From Pieris napi (Eukaryota > Arthropoda > Insecta > Lepidoptera > Pieridae), in contig NC_062245.1 in assembly GCF_905475465.1 (NCBI RefSeq), forward strand, positions 4,588,001 to 4,652,000: 64,000 bases of DNA, in the 5' to 3' direction. This document shows positions 23,673-36,320 of the stretch, in pieces (positions within the stretch are counted from its first letter, which is position 1; every line of letters begins with the position of its first letter). Below the pieces are notes generated by a model that ran no database searches, was not told where the DNA came from, and worked only from the letters and a program-made list of their open reading frames with translations. The position numbers and the translations under genes were made by a program.

Positions 23673-25019
23673 AAATAAATAAATTAGTATTATGAAGATG
23701 AAATGGAACTGCCTTGTATTTTTAGATTATTATGTCATAATGGTGATTTTAAAAATAGAACGAACTGGATCCACCACGTGTGTAAAGTATTAAACTATTT
23801 CTTCTTCTACATTTTGCGATGGAAAAGATTTCAATCAAGGTTACGTATACGGGGCTTCTGAACACAAAAACTCATGATAATTTCACACATAGGCTTAAAT
23901 TAAATAAAAAGTGTTGCGAAACAATTCTGTCTCCGGTTTGATTCGCCATCACTCAATGACCGGATATTCACATCAGCATGCTAATTATTTTACGGTATAT
24001 AAAATAGTATTTTAAGTAGGTTTCGAATGTTAATGGATGTTATTTAACCGACTTCCAAAATGAATGAGATTCCTACTTCTCTCAACTTTGCTTGAAGGTT
24101 CAATTTGGTGTTGTCGAACTAATGCAATGTCTACATAGAGAGGTTTTAAAAACTCTTTGGTTTATATCGAAATTATTAACACACTCATATGGTATAATGT
24201 CTTCAAATGGACTGGTTAGTTTTAAGTGCGTCTATGACACGATTTTTTTTCTTAATAGGTTGCTGGGTCAAGTGCTTGGCGCCTTCCTTTGGTATCCCTT
24301 GGGGAATGATGGAACTCCGACGCAAGTACAATGATTAAATAAAAGTTTAAAGACTTAAGAATTTACTTTTAAAATTATTCAAGTAATTAATGATAAACTA
24401 TTTTAAAAGAAGATAAACAATTTAGCAGACACGATAGTCTCATAATTTACATGTTCAGATTTAATTGACAACTAGCAAACTATAAAAAGTATTATACCAT
24501 AGATAAATAAATTACTCCATAATTAATAAAATGAAGACGACAACATCGTCAACGAAGACTATATAGTTTTAACTATAGTTTGATAAATTACGTTACGCAA
24601 TTCGTTTTGTGAAACGCACAAAGTTAATAAGATTTTACTCAAAATACACTTATTAATCCTAAAATTGCGGATATCACAAAAATCAAGCAATTCATATTAA
24701 GCAATAGTGAAAATAAAAGTTAAACTTAAAAGCATGATTTCGCTGTTTCTATTCAAGATGTGCCCAAGTACTTTCGCTTCAATGATATGACTATAAACTG
24801 TTAAATTATTTGTATAGAATACAAATTGTCATATTATTGATGGAATGTAGATTGATTATTTGGAAATCGAATTTGGACCGATTGTCTGGTGTTAAATTTT
24901 TATGTCGCACGGTTGTAGCGTACTTATTTTGTCGATGTCGTTGTTAGGTGATTATTTCGTGATTGGAGGAATATTTAATGTATGCCTGTTTTCATAGTAA
25001 TTATTTAGTATTAAGCGTG
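23673..25019. other. intergenic, repeat traces only
   Basis: An AACCGACTTCCAAAATG stretch near 24046 resembles a common lepidopteran repeat motif. An 80-codon frame at 24092 has no recognised domain. No gene is supported. Confidence 0.35.
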
Positions 25020-25085
25020 GGCTTTCAACCTCAGGGGTCGTGAGTTCGAACTCGTGCTGAGCACATTTTTATGCACGCAATTATA
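25020..25085 (+). repeat. tRNA-like SINE fragment
   Basis: GTGAGTTCGAACTCGTGCTG contains a B-box-like GAGTTCGAAC in a short GC-rich island of otherwise AT-rich DNA. No A box or closed cloverleaf is clear, so it is read as a SINE fragment and not a tRNA gene. Confidence 0.4.
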
Positions 25086-25884
25086 CATAGATTTCCCCAA
25101 ATAAGAACAAGAACCATATAGACAGAAAAATTTAAATTTCTCTAACACGGAAAGCTATAGATGCATAATTGAGAGGCCTTTTTGTTATGTCACATGTCCG
25201 GCTTACCTTCATTTATTCGGAAGTAAATATATAGTCTTCCTCAAGGTAGTGCTTAAAATTTAAGTAGGTAAATATATCGGTATTTTCTTATAATTTAATA
25301 TCTAGCACCTGTAAAGAGATGTAAATAATATTGCTATTTAGACAAGTTATAAGAAGTCTTACACGAATGTAAAGTTATCGTAATTTCACGCTAAGCTAAA
25401 TTCCATCTGTGGTCATCTATTGACACTTCAAACAATGACTCGGAGAGAGCTCATTGTCATATTCAAAGAGTATTATTGACAGTAAAATATCCCCTATTTC
25501 GTATAGAGAAAGGGTTAAAGTTGCATGTGATTCAAGATGTTTAGAGGATCGCCTCTGGGCACACGCTGAATGTCTAAACGTAGGGAAATCTCTATAATGA
25601 TGTACGTAACGGTGAAACCTGACTTCCTTAAAAAGCTTCACGTATCACTTAATTAAGTGTCTTCAGTGCAGTGGTTAATTGTAATGGTTTTTAAATTAAA
25701 AACCAGTACATCGTACAATCGAACAAAATGAATATGAAAATGTTCCCCATAGTGTAAAATCACTAATTATAATAATAATTTAGTTCAAAGAAGTTCCTAT
25801 TTGTAAGTGTATAACACGCTAATAACCTGTATTCTATTTATACTTTTATTTGTCTAATAAAATGCAGTAATAACCTATTTAATT

Positions 25885-26100
25885 AAAGATTTAATTTGCG
25901 CCTGCTAGGTAGTACCGTTGACCCCAGAGCTGGTGCTTTTCTCGCTTAACGAATAAGTATCGCAATACAGCGAGGAAATGCTACTAGCATTAAAGGTTCA
26001 CTGCGACAGGAGCTAAAACTTTTAAATTCGTTTTAGTTTTTTATCATTAATAATACTATGTAGGGAAAGAATATTATAAATACTGTATATTTGTGTGATA
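25885..26100 (+). repeat. dispersed repeat family B, copy 2
   Basis: Contains GAGCTGGTGCTTTTCTCGCT, then AACGAATAAGTATCGCAATA and the TTTTAGTTTTTTATC tail with CTATGTAGGG. It matches copies at 1840-2125 and 63500-63775 in order and strand. Confidence 0.6.
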
Positions 26101-26109
26101 TGAATTAAA

Positions 26110-27115
26110 TTTAATGCGTTTTAACGCAAATATAATCCAAAGAGATATATTTCGCGAACATAGTCGAGGAAAACTGTTTTCTTTTCGCTTGGAATTAAGC
26201 ACGAGTTTATTTTTACCCTTTTTAAATAATAATTCTCTAATTGGTCACTTACACAGGATTGTTTGGATTTAAATTATTTCCACCAGGAACAAAGAGTACT
26301 TTTGTTAAATTAGTGCAAGTCGATATTTACATATAATAATAAAAGCAATAGGAGAATAGATAAAATATTTAGATTTTAATTTATAATAAGAATGTTTGAC
26401 AGTTTTTTCGGAAAACATATTTTGTAACTTAAGCGAGTTCTTGTAACGCGAGTTTTCAAATATCAAACTATGACTTTGAAAAAATTCGAGCAACGTTTGC
26501 TACTTTCATTATTACGAATCTCTACGTGTTAATATTTTCAGGTTATTACGAGGTCGTACAAATGAGCGCATTGTTGATGCACCCACAGTGCGCCCGCGCA
26601 CGATTCCGTTTATTGTAGGGTGACACCACATTACGTAAATTTATATTTTTATAAAAAAAAAATATTCGTTTTTTCGACCGAATTAGGTTTTATTCTTCTT
26701 TATTGTTTGTGATTATGGTTAACATAGCCTTGACAGGGTCACAATATAGTACAGTTTTTTATCTATATTATTTTATAAATAGCTTTTGTAAGTGGCTAAT
26801 TATATATATATGGAACTTTATAGTTTAAACTCACAAACTCGAGTATACGATCTTATTCATTAAAAAAAATATGTTTGACTGTGACTGCTATCTGATGCGA
26901 ATTTAAAATATCTCTACTATGCGTCAATTTTTTTTTAATAATTACTGTAAATCATATATTATTTGCAAATATGATAAGGATCCTAATATCATAAAAGCTG
27001 CCAAAAGTAATCGTACCTCACAGACATAGCTAAAGTCAAACGGTTGTCAAAGAATAAGAAAGTGAATAATAAAAGTGGTAATTCACAATATGAATACCCA
27101 AGTTCTTGAAGAATA
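26110..27115. other. intergenic, no gene recognised
   Basis: AT-rich sequence with a GC-richer island near 26570-26620. No open frame of note and no repeat that I could pair with another copy. Confidence 0.4.
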
Positions 27116-27119
27116 TTCA

Positions 27120-27245
27120 GCGTACTAATTTTCAAAAGCAACGCACACGCTCCTTTGGCGTTGAGTGTTCATCGGCGGTGGTATCACTGTTTAAGTGGTG
27201 AGCTCCCTGCCCGTTTGCCTCCTGTTCTATAAAAAATTACGGGTT
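27120..27245 (-). repeat. dispersed repeat family C, copy (inverted)
   Basis: Plus-strand GGTGGTATCACTGTTTAAGT, GGTGAGCTCCCTGCCCGTTT and GCCTCCTGTTCTATAAAAA are the diverged reverse complement of the start of the copy at 35735 (GGAGGCTCACCTGATGTTAA). Fragment. Confidence 0.5.
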
Positions 27246-27305
27246 GCACTCCGGGAGTGCCGGCAGAATTGAAAACTTGAATATTAACGTTGTGCAATTT
27301 TGATA

Positions 27306-27382
27306 TTTTGGAATGGTTCCCTAACCAGCAAAATTATTCCCTAATAATTTTGCTTGTTTAACATTTTTTACCCATTCCAAAA
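27306..27382. repeat. compound hairpin, possible small MITE
   Basis: GCAAAATTATT (27328-27338) and AATAATTTTGC (27343-27353) form a perfect 11-bp stem with a CCCT loop. An outer pair TTTTGGAATGG (27306-27316) and CCATTCCAAAA (27372-27382) encloses it. The two-level symmetry suggests a small inverted-repeat element. No second copy was found here. Confidence 0.5.
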
Positions 27383-27383
27383 A

Positions 27384-28290
27384 AGTGTACAACGCCGCTA
27401 AAGAAGTTTTCACTTCAAAAAGGAGACTATGTGTAATATCGCAATCGCTATCGAAGTAATAAATTTAGTATAACACCGATTTTGGGCAAGCTAAATAAAA
27501 ATAATAATTAAAAAAACCGCTTGTAATAAATCATAGTCACCTTACATTCAAACGTGACTCCCAAACAAAGAAAGTTGTAATGTAAGGTGTAAGTGGTGTA
27601 ATAGTTACAGGTTGTACATATTTGTTGTTCATAAACTATGACTACGTCTTTAAATGTATACTTAAAAATTATCCATTTATGGAATTAGATGACATGTGTA
27701 ATCAATTGATATATGGACTGAGAATAATGATTAATAATGATTTATTAATTTTATTTATTTCGTCGAATTTTTCTCAGCTTACTATTTTACAACAAATACA
27801 AATTTTATTACAAAGCCAAACAATATCAATATAATGATGGTATAGTTAAATAAGAAAGAGACTGCATCTACTTTAAATCGAGAAATATAAAAAAAATGAT
27901 CGGATACTTTACGTAACGTTTTAAATACAGTGGCCCTGAGGGTAAGGTTCAAAATCAATACTATCTCGAACTATAAAAAACGTATGGACTTTGATTTAAT
28001 GCTAGCTAGGGTTACTTTTGTCACCGTGACTATTTCCTCACTCATAACAAGTCCGTCGATATGTATGAAGATGCGTGCAAGTTACGACCTGACAACTGGG
28101 TGACATTGCAAGTTGCTTTAACAAAGAAAATACATACAAAATCCGTTACATACTAAGCATTTAATGTAATTATAAAATATTAAGCGCTCGAGAGCTGGCG
28201 AACCTAAGCAGGGCTCAACGCGGTCGGCTGTACAACCATACAAGTGTATGTAACAGCCTTTGCCTGCTGATGACTGTAGGGATAGAAGCA
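27384..28290. other. intergenic, no gene recognised
   Basis: AT-rich, with a 70-codon frame at 27622 that has no known motif. A GC-richer block near 28180-28290 precedes the inverted-repeat element and may be repeat-derived. Confidence 0.35.
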
Positions 28291-28296
28291 CTACAG

Positions 28297-28483
28297 CCTT
28301 GCGATTCTGTAACTCACTTTTCGAACTCTCACAGCGCTTTTCACAGCGGCGGTCGTGCTCAAATCAGTCGTAAATCAGTCATTTTATGATTTGGCATTCT
28401 GATAAACAATAAACTACAAGCTCCCTCCTTATCGCGCGACCGCCGCTGTAAGTGTTTGAAAAGTGAGTTACAGAATCGCAATG
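28297..28483. mobile_element. inverted-repeat MITE family M, copy 1
   Basis: A 187-base element with long terminal inverted repeats. The left end reads CCTTGCGATTCTGTAACTCA and continues CTTTTCGAACTCTCACAGCG; the right end is its diverged reverse complement. CAG flanks both sides (28294-28296 and 28484-28486). The interior has AAACAATAAACTACAAGCTC, shared with copies at 46155 and 48835. Nonautonomous DNA transposon; superfamily not assigned. Confidence 0.8.
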
Positions 28484-28486
28484 CAG

Positions 28487-29901
28487 TAGACAAAACTATT
28501 GATGGCCCTTAATATTCCATTGGAGTTAGTAATTTGTAGTAACTTCATCGGTCATTTAAACCAACTCATTCAGCATTTATTTTTGGTATGTGAGACATAA
28601 ACCCGATTCTGTTTCATTATCGAACATTATCGTACGTAGATTTTAGAATCGTGGTAATTTTAATGGGTTTAGTAACTTCATAGACTCCATAGACCGAAAA
28701 AAGGTTTTACACTTGAATCATTAGTCTATTCTTTGTAAAAAAATACAGTTATATGAGCCTTTATCTAGTTGATATCACACATGTCTATGATGAACGGAGT
28801 CGAGTAATCTTCTAGAATTCCAACGTTATGTTAACAGTATTAAAATTATGTCATAAACAAAAGAAGATAACTATGTTTTGTTGTTTAATTATGCTCACGA
28901 AGTGTTTAGTATATACACAAGCTCTTGACATAAATCACCAGGCCCAACGGTTCGACCAGTGGTGAGAATAGTAGAGAATCCGCTTTGGGTTTGAGGAAAA
29001 CCTTTTACTTTTAGTTTAGCTAGTATGCAAATATTATTTGAGCTTAACCTTAACGTTATACAGAGCTTTAAAATGGATGCATTTTTATATCTTTACTATG
29101 TAAAAGCCAATGTAATAAATTGGAATATTTTGTTCCAAATAGCAAAAAAATGTTATAAGTGCGAGAAAAATAACAAAAATTAACTTCAGTTCTTTATTTG
29201 TACGAATTTGTCATACTAACAATATATAGTAGACATGTATAAATATAACTTTTTGTACATGAAATATAATAGTTATATATTAACTTCTCCTTTGGCGTTT
29301 GAGAGGTTGCATGTTTAAATTGAGAGAAAAGGTATAATATATAAAATGTTTACATAAAATATAAATATTAAAGAATGAGTATATATAAGTACATAGAATA
29401 ATAAGAGATATTGTACTTACATAGTATGATATACAATATAAATTCGGACGATTGGAGGTAAAACGTTAAATAAACATAAGTATATACAATATTTACAATA
29501 TATAAATAGAGTTTTAAAATATCTATGAACACGTATAATATAATATATACATGATAATATTAGGACTATCTAAGGGCTTAAAGGACTAGATCACAAAATA
29601 GCTATAGAAATAAGATAAAGTAAGTATCAATATTTGTAAAAAACAAATACACAAATACGGATACCGTATAGGGTATAAAATATACTAATATAGTATAACA
29701 GGGGATCATACAAATTCAGAACATATTATTGAAAACGAAACAACTGTAGCGAACTTCGCCACGCTCTTACAAAGAGCTTAACAATAAATAGTTAAATAAC
29801 CTTAAACCTATCAATAAATAAGTCATTTCGCTCGTTCACGTCGTAATTCCATCTGTGTACTTTACAAATAAATGTGGATCGAGTATAGGTCCTTGTGGAA
29901 C
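28487..29901. other. intergenic and 3' flank of Osiris gene 4
   Basis: No gene recognised. From about 29200 to 29720 the sequence is a run of very AT-rich ATATA/TATAC motifs like that after genes 1 and 5, possibly the gene 4 3' UTR or flank. TTTATT near 29193 would be AATAAA on the minus strand, about 700 bases after the stop. Confidence 0.35.
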
Positions 29902-32900
29902 CTAATCAGATTTGACATGGCCTGAATACGCTAAGTCTTGAGCTTCATCGATTGTTCTGCCCCATCCATGGCCACTGCTTGGGTAGTGTTCTTCATGATG
30001 TGGATGAGCTACAACTTCGTAGCTGGTCTCATGATGTTTACTGGCCAGGAGTTTCTTCAGGGCAATGATTCCGGCAACAAGGAGCGAAATCTTGGCAAGA
30101 AGGACGGCCTTGGCGGCGGCGAATGCGATTATTCCAAGGAAGAGAGGGATGAGAGCCAAGATCTTGAGCTTAGCGATGGCAAGAAGAGGGATGAGCTGCT
30201 TCAACTTCTTCTTTTTGCCACGAGCTGAAACGTTTATGAAGTGGATTTAGTAAATTGTAAAGTCAGATTTAGAATTTAACAGTTGGCTTAACTTCATGTA
30301 AAATTCTCCACGAGGTTCAAGCCTGTGCTTTGTTGATACTCAGTTTAAAAAGCAAGTTAATTTATAATTGTTACAAAAGTTTGCTTCTCTAGAAATGACG
30401 CCCTCCTGAGAAAAGCGTTTGTTCCTCAAGTTAATTCTTCAAAAAAATACGTAAAATATTTAGTTATTAATTACTTTAGATATTGGAACTTGATCTACTT
30501 CATAAAATAATTACCAGATACTATCCAAGACAATACGGACATCCGAAAACAGATATACCTATTATATAAGGATCTTGCTTTATAATTTTATTACCGCGAA
30601 AAATGTTAAAATTAAGGTTATTGTCTAAAAAATAAGGAAGGTCAAATACAAGAAATTTACATTTCTAAGTAGGATGCCACCGTAAGGAAAGTGAATGAAT
30701 GGCTCCAAATTCCACGACCAGTTATTTCTAGGCTATGATTTTGTATGCGTAACGTCGCAAAATTGTGTATTCAATATGTGCGTTTAATTGTTTGCGAATT
30801 TCATATTGATGTCTATAAAAATATTTAAATTTATGGAATTTAGGACAAGCGTGTCTGAATGTTTTACCGTTTACGATATGATTTATTTTCTTAGGTTTGT
30901 TAGTCAGTTATTTATTTATATAGTTAGTTATTTTACACAAAAATTTCGACATATTTTATTCTTTTTTTAAATGATCTTTTGATAATTTCTTAATTATTTT
31001 CATCTTTTGACAATATATATGTTATTATTGTTTGTGAAGATGAATGAAAGCTTGGTGTACACTACTAAAGTCTAACCAGTAATTATTAGAGTGATGAATA
31101 GTTAAATGTTTGCTTATTATTCGAAGCTATCGTTTTAAAATTTAATATATCACTTACATATTATAAATATGCTAGCAAGACTTTTTACTCTTGACATATG
31201 TAAATATATATTTCTTTACTTAAAACATGTGTGCGTTTATATTAATAAAAATAACCAACCCAGTTTTTCACAAGCGTACAATCAAGTTTCTAATAAATAG
31301 TTTCTCTTTCGCGGAAGGAAACTTGTCTTAGAATCTCAGGATACAACTTTTTATGTATGCTTTTACTATTGATAAGGCTTCATCTAATTAACATATCCTT
31401 ATTTATTCATCTAACTAGCTGCCGTAGTCTCTGGCAGAATGACCAGCGCTGTGGAACATTCTGCTCCGCAGTATGATGCTGAGCCAGGGCCAATAACAGC
31501 CACAGCACACACGCATTACACACTTGAAACGAACCGAATGGGAAAAGAGATTTTTTATATCTCTTTTTTTACTTTGATTATTGTTATTTTGTGTGTTTAT
31601 GTGTGTGTTTTTGTTAGTAATAAATGTTATGTATATGTCTATGACTATGTCTTGTTTATTGATCAATTTATAAACATAATTAAGTAGTTTAATAATTTGT
31701 AAGTAGTCAATGTTTTTTGTTGTCTCATTATTCTTTAGAGACAGTGTAGTTTAACAAAGCCATAAAGTGCAAAAAAAAAGTTAAGCGATATATTGTCGCA
31801 GGTCAAAAGCAATTCTCTATATGTAATGTTAGTCGTTCAAGGTTCCGGTTAGGAAATGGGAACGGTACTAACAAGATACAAATTGTATGAAAGTTAGTAC
31901 ATTACCGACTTAGTACCTTCGAGTAAACAAGTATAAAATTGAGGATTTCTGATTTGCAAATATCATAAATCCTATTGAACATTTAGTGCTTGAATATTAC
32001 GAGCTTGAGCTATGTGAAAAATTCATAAAAGCTCAGTCGACTGCCTTATTTTCAAAAATAATTAATATTAGATATTATTTGTAATATACAACATATAATT
32101 ATTAGACGGTGAGTGAAAGGTGATCGATCAGGTAATATTATTAATCGAAAAACAACTCTCACATTAAAAGTAAAAGTTGTTTATGATGAGATTTGCGGAC
32201 ATCCGAAATATTATCTGCATAATTAATAAATGAATTAGTTTATTGATTTATATCTAGTCGTTTCCTTTGTGTGAAACGATTTAGAAATTTCTGGTCTCTT
32301 TAGAATTTTTATTTCGCAGGCAATTTTATTAGGACTAATTGTTTTTAATTTATGTCTGTTTGAATCTATTTTTTCATACAATTATGGTAGCTTTTTTTAT
32401 AGATTTAAATAATCAAGACAAATTGGCAAGTTATTTGGTTAATTCAATAAATAAACATTGAATGTCTTAATTTAAAATTCTGTAAGCAAAATGAATCCAT
32501 TGATAAAGTGTAAAATGCCAAACAATTACATTGAACTTGACCAGTTTGTTCCGCGTTCCGTAAAATTACAGTGCATCATCAAAACTTTTATTCTTATTTC
32601 GTGATATTATTTTATATATATTACAGCAAAAATATAGCAAGTTATTTTTAGAGTAAAAAACTATTCGGACATTGTGTCGAAGGGTTGATATGTATTTTTA
32701 AACTTTTCAAATTAGTACCTAAGTATTTTTAATAATAATTAACTACTTATATATAATGAATTTTTGCATATATTTATTTTAAACTACTTAACTGGTCTTG
32801 ATAATTACTAATTAATTTACGGTTTTAATTCAAGTTTCAATTACTATACGTACGTAGAAAAAAATAGTTCATACCTTCATCGAGTGAGCGTTTCATGCCT

Positions 32901-33530
32901 TCTACAGCTGAGGATGGCAAACGGAATTCGATAACATGGTTCTCCAAGAAGTCAGCCGCAGAATCAACAAGCCTGGACTCCACTTGCGCTTCCCTGGCCT
33001 TTGGTTCATCTGCCAGAGGTTCGTAGGCTCTCGCAGACCTGGGAGACCCAGTTCCAACCAGGGTAATTCCTTCAACCAGATTCATTTCCCGGGCAGATGA
33101 TAACGTCTCCACATACTTCAAAGCTTTCTCCTGCAAGCAAAAATATATTATGAATAAGGAAACTTTTTCGATTTAATACATAAATTATTAATTCAATAAC
33201 TGTTTTGATCACAATTACGTATAGTATTGAAATGCGCAATATTTAAAGGACTCTAAAGGTATATTTTATAATTATTACGTATTATAAACTGCGCATCAGG
33301 AAATTAATATTATTTATAATGATTTATTGTAAATATTTCTCGCGTAATTCGCGTTATAACACATCACAATCACATATCACTTATCACACCTTAAGGCACA
33401 GCGAGACGTCTCCATCGAAGCACTGTTTTACAACACCAAGGACGTTCCCAACGGCTCCATGCTCTTCTTTGTCCAGTGCAGGCATGGCCCGCACGGACGC
33501 AAGTAAAAATAGGGCAAATGCGATCCGCAT
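29902..33530 (-). CDS. Osi: Osiris (DUF1676) protein, gene 4
   Basis: Three exons: 33530-33390, 33130-32875 and 30224-29902. Introns are 259 and 2650 bases, phases 0 and 1, and the protein has 239 residues. Residues 1-15 form a signal peptide. C37 and C45 make the Cx7C pair (QCFDGDVSLCLK). The DUF1676 middle has TGSPRSARAYEPL, DEPKAREAQVESR and MKRSLDEA. RGKKKKLKQL opens exon 3, and the hydrophobic segment at about 145-188 includes LIPLFLGIIAF. ETSYEVVAHPHHEEHYP gives YxxV-type tyrosine motifs of the kind proposed as sorting signals. The tail is IDEAQDLAYSGHVKSD, an exact AQxLAY. It looks the most canonical of genes 1-4 and could be the founder, perhaps Osi9-type (my recollection, not tested). 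Intron 2 holds a LINE fragment. Confidence 0.95.
31400..31675 (+). repeat. LINE 3'-region fragment in gene 4 intron 2
   Basis: TGATGCTGAGCCAGGGCCAA, CACACTTGAAACGAACCGAA and TTAGTAATAAATGTTATGTA occur in order. The last two blocks recur inverted at 61195-61345, and the last one also next to the LINE relic at 62600. I infer the 3' untranslated region of one LINE family. The 82-83-codon frames on both strands here are artefacts. Confidence 0.55.
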
Positions 33531-35734
33531 GTTTGTTTAACCCTGAAAGCCTGGTACAAAGTGTGGCTTCGGTGTATACAGGCGAGTGTTTTAAGCATGC
33601 AACCCCACTCCGTGCAACCGGACGCAGAACCTTAAAGCGGGCAATTTATTGTATACGGACGAAATTATTTTAATCCGTACGTTTGCCCGGCGTACTCCAC
33701 TCATTCATGCGGTGAGGTAATAGTTTTACGTAATATGAACCCTTTCATGAATGGTTTTAAAAAATTGTGTTTAGTGACGTTTAGTACTTATTAGGTTTAT
33801 TTAAAGACGATTTAGATCTAATTGTGTCCGTTTTATATGAATTCAGCCAATATTGTGTCTTTAAACGTCGTTTTATGGATCATATAAGAATGCAAAAGTG
33901 AATATAGTACAATTTGCTTTAATTTGGCGATTTCTTATTTGTAATTATGTATTTCTTTATGTATCAATTTGGGTATACTTATGTGCAAATAAAAAAAAAT
34001 TAAATTAAGTTGAAATGTAATAAAATAAATAATAATACAGAGACAATTTAAAATAAAATCTCAATGTATCTGTGTAGGAAACATCCTTCTATATCAACTG
34101 AAATCTTACATTTTTAACCCATACTTCAATGACTAAATCAGCGCCAATACCGAAATATTTTAAAGCTTTATATAGATTTAAGGTATCAAAATGGAACCTC
34201 ATTACATTTTAAAATAAACCAACAATCACCTAACACTTTAAATGTATAATTTTATTACATTTGTAACACTTTCTTCGTAAAAACAAACTCTCATTTGATA
34301 CTGTCCTAGATTTGAGGTGTGAACTGCATTTTAACTGGCGTTATAAATTAAAACCAAAACAAGAGTGTATCATATTATTTACAAATAGTTATAGTAACAT
34401 TTTTTTTGATGTTTTACAAATAAATCTTAGCATGATTGCTACATATTACTTTGAACTATCTTTGGTTTTATTATATTCAAAATAGTATTGTATCAGCCTT
34501 GCTGGCATGGTTATGATAGTATATACCCCACAGTGGGATCGCGTTGTATACATTAATGTATCTAGATCAGCAGGGCTATCATGTGAATACTAATAGTTCA
34601 GCGAGCAAAGACAATGGCGTCCACCGTGGTTACCCATCTTCCTAATTACCACGCTTTCTTGTTAAGGGTCAAAAAGAAGAATACACACTTTTATTGTCTT
34701 AATGACAGGTCGCACAGTGGTGTTTTAAATTTTATATGTAATTTACTTTGGATATAAATTTTACAGTCAAAGACGGAACGAAGACTACCTAAATTTTGAA
34801 TATGGGTTCAAATATTCTAAAAATATTGTAACGACGAATCCACATATGAAGTTTTAGGGCATTTAAACCAATAATAACTACTTAAAGTATACGCAGATTA
34901 ATCTCAAAGGTCTAGTTAGAAAGATATCGTAGTATGTTATTAATATCACAATTTTAGTAACATAATATCTGACTATAACTCGTGTATAATCTGTGCAATC
35001 ATATGCCATTTTACACCTCCATTAACCCGTGACCTATACATAAATTAAAGGAAAACACTGATACATATTGAACTATGCTCAAATGATGATATTTTGGTAT
35101 GTGGTTGGTATGTGTTATTTAATCTTCTTTAATAAATGGATTATCCACAACAAAAAAAAACTAAACCAACAAACTCATTCGCTTCCATAGATTTGTATTA
35201 TCACGATTTCTATCCAACACACAAAAATTCATCTATTGTATGTGTGATATGCTTTATATTTTTTCGATTGTCATAATTTTAAACATTTTAAGACAAATAG
35301 TCAAAGCAACAATAAGTTATAAACTTATAATTATATTATTAATCGACAAATACAATTGTATCTATAAAAAATATTGTAATCATTTACACGCCTTTTACAC
35401 AATCTCATTTCTAAAGTAGTTTATTTAAAACGATCACATCAAACATAACTAGATGACTTGCTTTCTTTTTATGAGAAAAAAAGCTCGCAGTCGTAACTTT
35501 ATTACTTTTTAATTTGTTGCACAGTCACCGCTTTTTTATTATTTTCTTGATTTGACAAGTCATTGTCATGCAATTACGTAACCACTGTCAATCATAAAAG
35601 TTATAATCAGGTGAATAAAATAAAATTGAATTTGATTTTTGGTATTATTCTATATTTTTGAAACCTAACTTGGCCTTTAAACGAAAACATATATAAAGAC
35701 TTTTTCTTTGACTGATATTACTTTTTTTTTAAAT
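33531..35734. other. intergenic upstream of Osiris gene 4
   Basis: No convincing TATA box with correct spacing is visible upstream of gene 4; TATACA near 33580 and an AATAAATTG near 33650 are alternatives. A GC-balanced block around 34490-34700 may be an old repeat. Otherwise AT-rich without a gene. Confidence 0.35.
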
Positions 35735-35935
35735 AGAACAGGAGGCAGGAGGCTCACCTGATGTTAAGTGATACCGCCGCCCATGGACACTCTCAATACC
35801 AGAGGGCACGCGAGTGCGTTGCCGGCCTTTCAAGAATTGCTACGCTCTTTTCTTGAAGGACCCTCAGTCGAATTGGTTTGGAAATACTTCAGTGAGCAGC
35901 TGGTTCCACAAAGTGGTGGTTATTATATTATATTA
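35735..35935 (+). repeat. dispersed repeat family C, longest copy
   Basis: GGAGGCTCACCTGATGTTAA, CCGCCCATGGACACTCTCAA, TGCGTTGCCGGCCTTTCAAG and AGCTGGTTCCACAAAGTGGT follow in order. I recognise this as a very common dispersed repeat of lepidopteran genomes. Shorter inverted copies lie at 27120, 36100 and 54905. The 68-codon frame inside is a repeat artefact. Confidence 0.7.
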
Positions 35936-36099
35936 TTAGTTATTACGAACGATTCCTATCCACGGTATTTTTAATAAGTATAAAATTTTGTTACCCTACA
36001 ATAAAAGAGCAGATATTTTCCGTACGCTAATAACAAAATAGTAACTTATGACCTTAAGTAAATTTTTTGTAGACGTACCGTAAACATCGAGAAAGAAAT

Positions 36100-36195
36100 T
36101 TTAAAGGCCGGCAACGCACTTGCGAGCCTATAGCCTGGCAATGTGAGCGGTATCTCATCAGGTGAGCCTTCTGCCCGTTGGCCTGCATGAAATAA
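36100..36195 (-). repeat. dispersed repeat family C, copy (inverted)
   Basis: Plus-strand AGGCCGGCAACGCACTTGCG and GTATCTCATCAGGTGAGCCT are the reverse complement of the family C start. It is followed by a short A run at about 36196. Confidence 0.65.
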
Positions 36196-36254
36196 AAAAA
36201 AAACATATCTTCGTTTTATGCACAGATTTTAAAGTGCTTTCAAATCTGAAACTA

Positions 36255-36320
36255 TTCCGGCAGGATTCGAACCTAGGATAGTTTATACAGCACATGTGTT
36301 AAGCTCAGAGATTTGGATTA
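36255..36320 (-). repeat. tRNA-like SINE fragment
   Basis: Plus-strand GGCAGGATTCGAACCTAGGA gives a B-box-like GGTTCGAATCC on the minus strand. No complete cloverleaf or CCA-adjacent stem is visible. Confidence 0.4.
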
